DNA from: Thamnaconus septentrionalis
Lineage: Eukaryota; Chordata; Actinopteri; Tetraodontiformes; Monacanthidae
NCBI GenBank assembly: GCA_009823395.1
Contig: CM020505.1
Location: 23,045,629 to 23,109,628 of the forward strand
Direction: 5' to 3'
Length of the DNA: 64,000 nt
Part shown: one piece after another, positions 45,591-64,000 of the stretch
How positions within the stretch are numbered: position 1 is the first letter of the stretch
Layout of the letters: each line of letters begins with the position of its first letter
Notes under the pieces: model-generated
Seen by the model: only the letters and a program-made list of their open reading frames with translations
What the model was told of the DNA's origin: nothing
Databases searched by the model: none
Made by a program: the position numbers and the translations under genes

Positions 45591-46779
45591 AATACTTTGT
45601 GTTTGATCATTTTTTTTCATTTTTGTTCTTTTAAAACCCTTGCAATTCTGTAATATAATTTTAACTATATTATAGTTAAAACTATATACAAACAATAAAG
45701 GGGTTAACAGCTACAAAACAGGATCAAGTGTCACAGTTCAATTTGCCACCTACAAGTCAAGTTAACAACACAGCCAGAGCAGTGAAAAGCAGTCTAATGC
45801 CCGTCTACCACACTAGCACACCACTGGAACCTTCATGGTGTTGACAACACAATGACTTTGGGGACGTCCTGCTCATGATTCAAACAGGTTGTATATGTGC
45901 ATGTTCACCTTACTAATGTTGCACAGCAGTCCTCAAGGTGTCTCTAGCAGCAGTCTGGAAACTGACCAAAAACAAGCAGAGTGAGTTACTGATGTCACAA
46001 AGGGCACTCATACCTCTCCATGGTCAGTGACAACGTCCCCAAGACCTCCTCACAGTCCTCTATTTTGATCCCCATCCAAACACAAGCAAGGTCTGATAAA
46101 GTGGTAGTGCTTAGGACCCAGTGATCTACAGGAGGCTGTAAACAGGGGGCTAAACAGGCTGTTCCTGCCTATCTGCAGAGCTCACTTCAGATTGGTTGCT
46201 AAGGAGAACTTATTTTTTACTTTTGGCTGGGAGTAGGGGATTTTTCCACAGGTACTCATCATCATCATACGCAGACCAACTCTGAGCAATCTACCGTTTT
46301 TTAATGTGATCGACCCTTCATTCGACAACTCAACAGGAAAACCAAATACATGCCAACACAAACATGGACCTGGGTAGACTGAGAACAGCTTCATGCTGCC
46401 AGACAAGAGACCAGGCTACAACACTCATTTAATGATGCATTTCAATGCAGACACCAAACATAAGGACCACAAAACACATGAGACACTGCAACAGAGGAGA
46501 GGATCAGAGCCCTCATAGGCTTTGTGTGCATGAACCAAGCACTTATAATTGCAGTTTACCGGACGTGCCTTTTACTGAGCAGAACCAGAACTGTGGCTGG
46601 ACTGAACGGCTGCTCACGTCAAAAAAAAAACAAACGCATCAGCCATTCGTTTGTTTCCCATCACAACTCCAGCGACACCGGCGGCTGTTTGCTCCCACTC
46701 CTGTTTGCCCGAGGATTACTTGGAACAGCCAACACTACTTAGCGGGGTGGTGTAACACAACACCCGCCAGCGCAGTTCG

Positions 46780-47960
46780 CCGGTTTCATCGAAACTCTTG
46801 CTGGCGATGACAAGCCTCAAGTCTCGGCAACATGATGTCGCAGACGGTGTTGAGTTCGGCCTTTGACGCCCTGAACGCAGCTCCGCCGGCGAGCTTTTCC
46901 TGGTACAATGCAGCGACTCACTCACTAGCGACTGACACGGAAACGCCTCGACGGGACGGCAGACACCCGGCCGGCGTCACCTCCCTCCTAGTTCCGCTGC
47001 ATTCCCGACTTTGACACCCGGCGGCCGCTGAGGCGAACGATGGGTTGTCGGGCTAACTAGCTAGTGCACTTTTCTCTCTAAAAAGGGGGGGGAAACCAAC
47101 GTTGCAAGCGTACAAGCAGCAAGGACGCGAATTACGCTGCAAATCACGCATTAGCCGCTGGGTCACCTCCTCTCCCTGTGCGCTGGGCGACTTACCAAAA
47201 AAAAAAAAAAAAAAAATTCAGCGTTGAGCCACTGGAAGCCAGGACGCCCCAGTTCCGTTATCGGACAGGCGTTAAACCGAGTGGAAACCAGGATTGAATC
47301 TACCACCTGCCTATGGTCTTCGATATGCGTTTTTGCCCCGTTTTAATGTGCCTATCGCCCCACAGTTGCGATCCACAGGCAGTGAAAACAGAAAGACAAT
47401 ACCGCCAACCACCTCTCATCGCTACTAGCTTCGACGGTTGTCGGCGGTAAATAAGCAAACCTAGGAGAATTTTTCTATTACGGATGACAGCGTAACGGCG
47501 TGGGTTATCACGAACGTGTGACGTGGGTTTAAATCCCCCAACAGTGGGACGATGTGTCCAGCTGGTCGCGCAGGCTAAGTTGTCTGGCAATAGGGTACGC
47601 ACGTCCGATAATGGAAGCACAGTGGATTCATCGTTTCCAGGCGAGCTAGCTCGGGAGCTAAACTGGCTACCGTTAGCTCCCTCGGCTAACCTCTCTGCGA
47701 CACGGTTGTAGGGAGCTGGCGGACTGGACAAGCAAGACTAAGCGGCCCAGAGGTTTCCTCGCTGTGGTTCAACGACTGGCAATACCGCCGTGATACATAT
47801 AACTCAAACATCTTTAGTAAAACACCCGAAAAATGATATTAAACGTGAAGTAAATCAGCACATCGCTCACCAGCCCTGGGCATCCACCCTCTTGACAGCG
47901 AATCCCCAGTCTGTGTGACCACTGTGAAGACTGCGTCAATGAAATGCGAACACATCCGGT
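46780..47960. promoter_or_regulatory. GC/CpG-rich block, probable garre1 (and possibly gpi) promoter region
   Basis: This block is clearly richer in CpG than its flanks and lacks coding signal. It lies between garre1 (minus) and gpi (plus), the position expected for a divergent promoter. Minus-strand donor-like sites occur at 47864-47870 (CTG/GTGAGCG) and 47191-47195 (TTTG/GTAAG). Either could end a first noncoding exon of garre1. No TATA box was identified. A run of about 19 A residues sits at 47199-47217. Confidence 0.5.
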
Positions 47961-48555
47961 GAAGCCTTCAGAATAAAATCGCGACGCGGAATTGCTTGCG
48001 TAACTGTTTTTTTTTTTCTCTCTCTCTCTCTCACCTCAAAGTAATAAAAACTACGGAGCCACACTGGTGGCATGGATCTCAAAAACTTTTTCCAACACTG
48101 TACACACTGTATGATTGTATCGCTGGTTTATACTTTAATCATCCTGACTGGTTTGATTGTTCTGGTGGTTCTGGTGCATAAAATGGCTTTCAGCGATGTA
48201 CTCCAGACTAGTCCTGAATCCTTAGTTGATTGGATGTTCCAGGGTTGATTCCCTTGTGCTCACCTGCATTTTGTTCACTATTTTTTTCTTTGAAATTTCT
48301 GTTCTCTGAAATGTTAATGTTTAGTGCCCCACCCACCCCAAATAATGAAATCAGATTTTCGCCCATGGCCTCAGGCACGTATGGCTTCGAGAAACGTTCT
48401 AATTGGATTAAAAATAAACAGGATTAACCATCACGGAATCTAAATACAACAGCAGCAGGCAAACAATCTTTTTAATTGGGGGTGGATCGACGATAGAAAA
48501 TTCTATTCGTGTTTCAAATTGTGAATTAGTTTTATTTTTGTTTTTTTGTTTTTTG

Positions 48556-56642
<8,087 letters not shown>

Positions 56643-56950
56643 GTCAAACCAGCCTCCTTCGGACAACTTTTACTTTTCTCTCCGTCATCATTATCCATCA
56701 TTTCAGCCGTGGAATCAAGCTCACTCCCACGCTGTCGAGCAAAGGCCCTGTAAATGTTTGTGTCCTCATTATGAGTATCGTGACTGCCTGCAACAAACTC
56801 CACTTTCTCCTTGTTTAACGCAATGAAAGGAAAAAAAAAAGCCTGGACGGACCACTTCCACTTTCCGAGAAGGGAATATGTTTAATTTTAGTTTTGAAGG
56901 TCAATCAAATTATGCCTTCTTCAAATAAAACACATCAATCGTCGCAGATG
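56643..56950 (+). other. gpi: gpi 3'UTR with AATAAA
   Basis: About 300 bp follow the TGA at 56640-56642. AATAAA is at 56924-56929 and a TTTGCCGTTCTGC stretch follows, so cleavage is expected near 56945. Confidence 0.65.
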
Positions 56951-58168
56951 TTTGCCGTTCTGCTCTTTTTCATTCCCCAGGACATCAGTCTGAGTCTCTA
57001 GGTGGCAGCAGTGAGCCAAATTCTTTCAGTGGGAGCAAATCAGCAGACAAGGGCTCAGTGGAACAAAGGGTGAAAGGTCAGAGCATCTGCTCCGTTCCTC
57101 CCCACAGATCACCAGACTGGGCAGCATCGTCCATTTTTAGATAAAAACCAACAACTGGGATAAAAAAAAAAGACAAAGAAGGTCTTTGAGTCCTACAGTC
57201 CTCAGCAGCACTGATTGCTCTCCTATTCTCCCCATTTTCACATCTTTTCTTTCAAATTCAGTGGAGCAACCACTTGAGGACGTATCCCAAAAATGAGTAA
57301 AGACCTCCTGAAGACTGCGTGTGTCACCCTGTGTTTAACTAGCATTAACTTCAACCTCCTGCTGAGACTGATGCTACTGTGGCAGCTGGTAAAAGCCCTT
57401 TATGCCCTTTGTGACATCACAGAGGCCCGGTTTCCAGAGCTGTGAACGTTTGCGCACTTTTTCTGAAAAGTGAAGCAAGCAAAAGACGCAGAAGGAGGAC
57501 GGACCTTTATGAATTTCTATTCACTGGCAGCTCACCAACAAGCTGCAGTAGAAAACAGTGCTGAGTGATCCTTGATTTTGCAGTACTGAGCATTTAATGT
57601 GAGGCAGCCTCATTGTTTTAATGAAGTAAGTGACCAGGATCGTTCAAGCGTGTGTGTAGATGTTTCCCACAGCCACGCACAATATGCCATAACAATAATT
57701 ATAATATTGACAGAGGCTGCAGTATCTCACTGAGCACAGGGCGATTAGCATTAGCTGCTACAAAACACAAAGAAGACAAACAAAAAATATTGCACCCAAT
57801 ATTCTCCCTTCTCATTGCTGCGGACAATTGCCGAGTGTGCATGAGGACAAACAGAAAGTTAAAAAAAAAAAACCTCAATCCCAGACCCCCAGACACTGCT
57901 GTGCTTTCAGTGCTGTTGCCAGGCAACACTACATTACCTCAAATCTAACTTGCCCTTTCTTCATCTGAAACATGATGAGGAACAAAGTGACTTTGACAGG
58001 CGACAGGAAGTCTTTCTCATGATAAAAAACAACAACAAAGCAAACTAATAAAATCCCCACGAGTGTGGTGCTCCTCACACGCACGCTCTGGACCAGAGGA
58101 ACACGTCTGGATTTTTCTATACGTGACCGTCAGCTGAGTCACGAGTCGCTCACTCGCTGGTCCTGAAG

Positions 58169-58503
<335 letters not shown>

Positions 58504-58993
58504 GCGCTGACTGACTCGGCTTGCTTCAGACGACTGCGGGCGCAGAAATGTAAAAATTGCTTTGAAATAGAGTGGAGGCGAGTCGGCAGGGGAGGAGAAG
58601 GAAGGAGCAGGAGGAGCAGGAGGAGCAGCATCAAATAGTCGATTGGAGGAGATGAAAACGGCCCCGCGTGCGTTCCAGAGATGTTTGTCGAACAATGGCC
58701 GCTACATTCCCTCACATTCCACCTCCTGCTTTATTGGACGGGCCTGTCACTCTCTCACTCTCTCTCTTTTCTCCTCCCTTCCCTCGCTCGGCTTGTTAAG
58801 AAGCTGCCCCTCCTGCCTCCATCAGGGTCACAACCTAGCCCCGCCCCCCTCCCCCCACGTCGGACTGTGCGAGTCCCAAGTTCACGGCGGTGTCGCACAA
58901 AAGGTTGCAGCAGGGTGTGGGATTCTTCAGCACTGACCAACCGAAGGCGCAGAGAGGAAAAAAACAACAAAGAAACAACAAAAACATGTCCTG

Positions 58994-59050
58994 CGGCTGC
59001 AACTGCAACTGCAACTGCGACTGCGACTGCGACTGCGACTGCAGCTGCAG
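58994..59050. repeat. (TGCAAC)/(TGCGAC) hexamer array
   Basis: GGCTGC, AACTGC and GACTGC units repeat about nine times. One frame reads alternating Cys-Asn/Asp and the opposite strand reads Val-Ala or Gln-Ser. There is no gene context. Confidence 0.85.
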
Positions 59051-59178
59051 CAGGATGTCCTGGCTGTCCTGGCTCTCCACGCATTTCTATCATTTGCATT
59101 CATCAAGGGCCACAGCGCTGGGAGCCGTTCTGGGGGTCAGCATCCCTGCATGTAAACAAGCTTGGAAACTGGGCCTGG

Positions 59179-59224
<46 letters not shown>

Positions 59225-62200
59225 CCTGCGAGGTCTCCAGCCACTGTTTGTTCCCCCCTTCGCCCTTGAACTTCATTGGAATGCTTTTAATGTGCCTGGA
59301 TTCAAGAAGCTCAGGAAGCCAGATTCTCCTGGGCTAAACATTAACGCACTGGAAACGCACAACTTTGCTCTGGCGCACAATGCACCGACTGGCGTCACAT
59401 TTCGCCACCAACAGCACCCGACCCCCCCCCCCAGCGGACGCACGGCTGCCTGCCACCGGCGTCGTTTCTCTGGCTCAAAAGAAGGAAAAAAAGTCGTCGT
59501 GGAGTCGAGCCTGGAGTTCCCACGACTGCGAGAGTTAAATAAAGATGAAGTTTAGAACGTGGGCAGATTTTGTCATGCTGCAGCGCTGAACAGCAGCTCC
59601 CATGAGCTTTGGGGGGAGGGCTGGGGGGAGATGGGGGGTCGGTCCAGCTGACCCCTGACCCCAGAGTTCCTCGTAAATACGTTTCCAGACGTCCCCAGCA
59701 AAATTTGCTTGTCCATCTTTTAAGCAGATCCGCATAAATTATCTCTACAAATGATTGTGTGTGTGAGTTGTTTCTGTTGAACAGTCAGAGGTTCCCCTCC
59801 AGGTTCCTCTCCAGCTCTTCATCTCTGCTGAACAGCTGAGCCTGTTTGCAGTTTGCAGGGCCTGGGGTCACTCATCTGCTCCCTGTGTGGGCGTCTAGTC
59901 TGACACGTTTTATGTGCACCGTATGTATGCAAGTACATGTGCAAAAATTCTGCAGGAGAGCTCGGGTCTCTTTGGTCTCCTCCTGCAGCCACAGAAATGC
60001 CCTGACGGACATCTGGCTCCCATTCAGCTTCACGATGTGAGAGGAAAAAGAAAAAAGAAAGCAGCCTCCCACGCTGCTTTGGAGCTTGTGTTCGTCTCCT
60101 GCTGATACTACATCATAATGTTCACAGTGGCCGTGACAGTTGCTATCTCACTTTTTTTTTTTCTTCCTCTGCCTGATTGTAATACAATATTTTCTCTGCA
60201 AAGCAACCGTGAGTTTCCTCTGCGGGCGAGGAAGGATGAGGTCCCGCAGCCTTTCAGCACTTCTTTTAAACGCTCTGGTGAAGCTGGAAGCGGCCAGCGC
60301 TGATGAAAAATGACTGGCTTCACCAGGGAACCATGGAAAAGTCTATTTCAACTCTTAACATCTGTGAACACACATCCTGGTCCTAATCCGCTGACGCCGC
60401 TCTCTGGTATTAAGGGCTCTGATCCCAACTTAGCCGGCATCCAACATAACATGATATCGTTTGAAACCCCACTGGTGCTCACATTTATGATGTTTGGAAT
60501 TGGAAGCCCGTGCACGTTCCTGTAAAGGCTGCCTTTGCGAATGATGCAGCACCTGCATCATTTGGAAACAATTAAATCCTCAAGAGGTGGTTGGAGGACA
60601 CTGCAATAAGTCTTGTCCTAACTTGCCTGGAGTCAGTGGGAATCACAATCAGGTTGTTCTGCCATCCTTCTAAATCACACTTGTATGAGCCCCACTGGCC
60701 CACATTTATTTTCTGAAACTATTGCTTTCTTCCAAATTATCCTTTTAAAATAGCTTTAGATTATTTCTAAGAATTTGAAATGATACATTTATTAGATCTT
60801 GTATCTTATTAAATATGTGAAAGAAAATTGTTGGCCTTTCAACTATTTACTGTTTTTTTTTTTAACTGGTATTATATTTTAGAATTCAAATTTTAATCAA
60901 AACTTTTGCTTTTACTGTACTGATTCAGTTTTTAAAAAAAAAAAAAAAAAAAAAAAGCTAATAAAAAAGTTGAATAAGACCTGAGTAAATGAGTCAGTCT
61001 CCATATGAGTCAGAATTTAGTTTATGACACTAAAGGTCATTTTAGTGTGAGAAGTTTCAGTTTGGAAACACTGAGAGTTATGTTTAATGTAACAGCTTTG
61101 CTCAACTTGAGCCAATAAAAACTTCTTGTTCTCTTCAGAACTCCTCCAGGCAAATCGCTGATGACTGACCTTCCATCTGACCTTTCATCTCCCTTGTGAA
61201 TTACGTTTATCTTAAACTGCTCCAATTTATTTTATGGGCTTTTCAAACTCTCACCACATCTAAGACGCATCATTCCATAATCAGCAGAGGACACCGCATC
61301 AAGCTCTAGACTGCGACTGTGGGCGGAAGCAGAAGGAGGGTCTAGTATGAGCTCGCTGATAAAATCTGAAGTGATGTCACTCGCTTTAAACATTAGATGA
61401 ACACTGGGAAAATCAAGAGTTGGGGGAAGTTTCTCAGCAGGAAACTTGACAGACTTCTTTTCATCTTATGTTTCCATCAGGCAAAAGAAAATATGCCTGA
61501 TGGAAAGACATTAATGTTGTTGTTTTTTTGCCAAACAGGGTTCAAACTACAGAACCTGAGTGGGAGGCAACAATTTATTCATCCTCTATAGATACAGTAG
61601 ATAGATAGATAGATAGATAGATAGACTGACTTTTAAAAACACTTTATTTTACACATCCCGGCAAACAATGTTTACGTCTGTTATTCGGTAAAAAGAAAAA
61701 CCAAAAATTGTCTTCCACAGCTTTAAAAATTAAGATTTCAAAATACATTTGTCTTAACATTGCTTTCAGTGTGAATACATAGAGTGCAATTCTAGATTGA
61801 GATTGAGGAGGTGGCAGCAGGGTCATTGTTTGCTTAGTTTAGATCAGGGGTAGACCCGATTACTCCCCCATCAGCTTGACAACTCAGTGGTTGATTTGGG
61901 ACTCATAGGCTGCCACATGCGGACTAGCACGAGGTAACACTACACAAACACTGTGAGTATGAGATGTGAATCCCAGGAGCAAAGCTGAGCCTGAAGGTTT
62001 GGGCCGTTGTCCCACGACACCAGAGGGGAAATAATAGTTACAGTGAGGCAAAATGCCATGGACACATCCAGTGAAAAATACATAGCAGGCAGTTTAAAAT
62101 AGTGAGTGAGTAGGGAAGGGTTGACAGGCGGTGTGAGGTAGCGACACACTCAACCAGCAGGCCTCTCACACACCTCAGACTGGCTTGAACAACGTCAGTC

Positions 62201-62512
62201 TCTGTCTCTCAATCAGGTTCATTTCAATGCAAGTGGGACCTGTGCTTTCCTTCCCGCAGGTCATAGACAAAAAACGCAACGCCACAACAACAACCCCTCC
62301 TTAAACAACAACAACAACAACAGATGATGTCATTGTCATTTGCTTTTCAATTTTAATCACAAAGATGACATTTTGTTCAAGCGACGGGAGAAAGTGTGAG
62401 CAGCCAAAGTCACAGAGTATGAGTAATCCTGTGGCAAGAATTTTTTTTGTGGCAAGATTTTTTTTTTTTTTACTCATTTCCTGGCAGTGCAGGGGACCAG
62501 TGTGCTCTGGAC

Positions 62513-62550
<38 letters not shown>

Positions 62551-62610
62551 GGGGGTTCTTTTGTACCGTGTAACAGAGCCCACCTCACAAGCCAATCCCC
62601 CTGGGCTTAC

Positions 62611-62655
<45 letters not shown>
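62513..62655. repeat. TG run and AC run about 60 bp apart
   Basis: TG units at 62513-62548 and AC units at 62611-62655. They are mutual reverse complements and could pair as a hairpin in single-stranded form. Confidence 0.9.
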
Positions 62656-62657
<2 letters not shown>

Positions 62658-63199
62658 CACTCACACACTCACACACGGAACACATAAAGGTTGCTTTGTG
62701 CCCAACCTGATGGAGCTGACAAGCCGAACCGTGGAGCCCCTCACACACACTGACCGCCAGTGTTCAGTCAGTGGGCAGACACCACTTTCATGTGACGCCC
62801 ACGCAGAAAAAAAAAACAAAAAAAAAAAATGTACCAGACCACCGTATCTGTGCGATCAGCGGCCGCCCGACTGCAGCAGCAGCTGCTCAGACTCAGTTGG
62901 AAAGTGGTCTCCTCCGTGCAGGTGCTGCCAAAGTGATGCAGAAGACTTCTTGCTCTCAACTGTCTCCTGGAAATACTTTTTTTTTTTTACCCCCATGAGG
63001 TGAAACTGGAGGGCTTGATATCCCCCCCTTCCCTCCTCGCCCCTCCTCTCTCCTCCTCTTCCTCCTGAGGCTTGTGCCAGCCAAGTCAAAGACATGACAG
63101 TTCACAGTTCTGCTCCTGAAACACAGCCAGGCAGCCACTCACTCAGCTGGAGGGTCCAGAGCGGAAGCATCAGCAGCGATGGAGGAGTGATGTGCCGTC

Positions 63200-63559
63200 T
63201 TGTCGCAGACGGTGAGGAAGGCAGAAGCAGGTTGGAGGAAAACCATCACTGATGTTCTCCGTATTTCTCCTGCTGTGGAAAATACCATCCAATCCAAACT
63301 GCCACCGCTGCAGCAGCTCTGTCAGCAGCGAGGCTCAATGGTTTCTTCTTCATCATCTTCTCCTCCTCCTCCTCCTCGTCCTGTGGAGGATGACTATTTG
63401 GAAGCGATGGCCAAGGCCAGGTTGAAGGAAGCTTGTCGGATTGGATTTGAACAACTTTCAGTCTTGACAAAGCAGAAATCAGATAAATCCAACCAACCAA
63501 GCTTGAGACTTTTGCTTCATTTGACAATGAATTGCAGCACAAACCCAGTACTTGGATAA
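63200..63559 (+). CDS. Unrecognised coding-like ORF (possible exon or pseudogene fragment)
   Basis: A frame open from about 63200 to the TAA at 63557-63559 gives 119 codons. The first in-frame ATG is only at 63338 (73 aa); the 5' opening uses TTG. The segment VEDDYLEAMAKARLKEACRI reads like a real amphipathic helix and follows a Ser6-Pro5 stretch. I cannot name a family. It could be an exon of the next gene, a decayed retrocopy, or chance. No clear splice site flanks it and a CT microsatellite follows directly. Confidence 0.2.
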   Translation: MSQTVRKAEAGWRKTITDVLRISPAVENTIQSKLPPLQQLCQQRGSMVSSSSSSPPPPPRPVEDDYLEAMAKARLKEACRIGFEQLSVLTKQKSDKSNQPSLRLLLHLTMNCSTNPVLG

Positions 63560-64000
63560 AATCTCTCTCTATCTCTCTCTCTCTCTCTCTCCATCTATAT
63601 AGAGGCTGAGTTTGGTTACAACTCCCTCAGACGCAGAATTGAGTGACCTGAGCCAAACTCCAGTTTGCAGCAGTCTCTTGCTGGATGGAAGCCGACTGGT
63701 TGAATCATCAGGATGCCAGATGGATGAACACATATTTCAGAATTAGCTATTCAGCTTCTGTGCACAATTAAAATCTGCAGCCTCTGATTCCTGTAAACAA
63801 TGTTTTAATCTCCTCTGGCCTATAAAGAGCCTTAAAGCTGTTTTACTTTAATAGGAGAACAGAGGTTAGGGGTTGGAGAGCCTGGAGAGGCAACAGTGAA
63901 TCCAATATCCACTGGTTACAAATATGGTCTCCAGAAGAGCATCTGTGAACGCACAACACGGTGGAGCAGTGAGCACACAGACTCACTCCAGGAACCTTCT

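Larger units (their letters stand above)
35404..46779 (-). other. garre1: garre1 5' intronic region, no coding exon recognised
   Basis: An acceptor (T-rich tract then TTTTAG, reverse complement ending at 35405) opens the first coding exon of garre1. Its 5'UTR must therefore be spliced from further upstream. The 11 kb beyond contains no exon I recognise. A strong minus-strand donor, GCG/GTGAGTAAT (gt at 36207-36208), could end a noncoding exon near 36210-36300. The region holds repeats listed separately, a similar-sequence pair near 36.7 and 38.2 kb, and AT-rich unique DNA. Confidence 0.5.

Noticed and set aside
58890..59555. 221-codon frame with Cys-Asn/Cys-Asp repeats, metallothionein-like at first sight
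   Set aside because: The cysteines come only from a hexamer microsatellite; no spacing pattern, splice context or flanking conservation supports a protein.

Overview
The window is vertebrate nuclear DNA, most likely from a percomorph-type teleost. Introns are fairly compact with GT-AG ends. CA, CT, GGAT and CAG microsatellites are dense. Several fish-style nonautonomous DNA transposons and a tRNA-derived SINE are present. The species cannot be fixed from the sequence. I recognised five protein-coding genes by reading exons and checking splice phase across them. No rRNA, functional tRNA, CRISPR, viral or prokaryotic feature was found.

Layout: (1) 1-7494, minus strand: the 5' part of taf4 (TFIID subunit 4), first two coding exons only; the gene continues past the left edge. 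(2) 7495-8315: a short divergent promoter interval shared with (3) lsm14a, plus strand, 8316-12286, a complete P-body RNA-binding protein gene in nine coding exons. (4) 14679-16000, plus strand: ss18l2, a small SS18-family gene in four exons. (5) 18152-35351, minus strand: garre1 (KIAA0355), 13 coding exons, 1123 aa, tail to tail with ss18l2; its 5' noncoding part probably reaches the GC-rich block near 46.8-47.96 kb. (6) 49269-56642, plus strand: gpi, 18 coding exons, 553 aa, with all catalytic residues in place. (7) 56.9-64 kb: intergenic, rich in simple repeats, with one unrecognised coding-like ORF at 63.2-63.56 kb.

The genes do not form a pathway; the order is of evolutionary interest. 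LSM14A-GARRE1-GPI is the human 19q13.11 order. TAF4 next to an LSM14 gene and an SS18-family gene mirrors human 20q13.33 (TAF4, LSM14B, PSMA7, SS18L1) and partly 18q11.2 (TAF4B, PSMA8, SS18).

Two genes carry apparent one-base reading-frame breaks inside low-complexity DNA: taf4 exon 1 (CAG/ATC repeats) and lsm14a exon 8 (a G6 run). Sequencing or assembly error is the simplest explanation; real alleles, or for taf4 a repeat-containing mini-intron, are alternatives. I found no convincing new biological system. The most unusual structures are a roughly 460-bp CT tract that runs directly into the 3' splice site of gpi exon 16, long CAG tracts in garre1, and a set of terminal-inverted-repeat elements whose two ends can be matched by eye.
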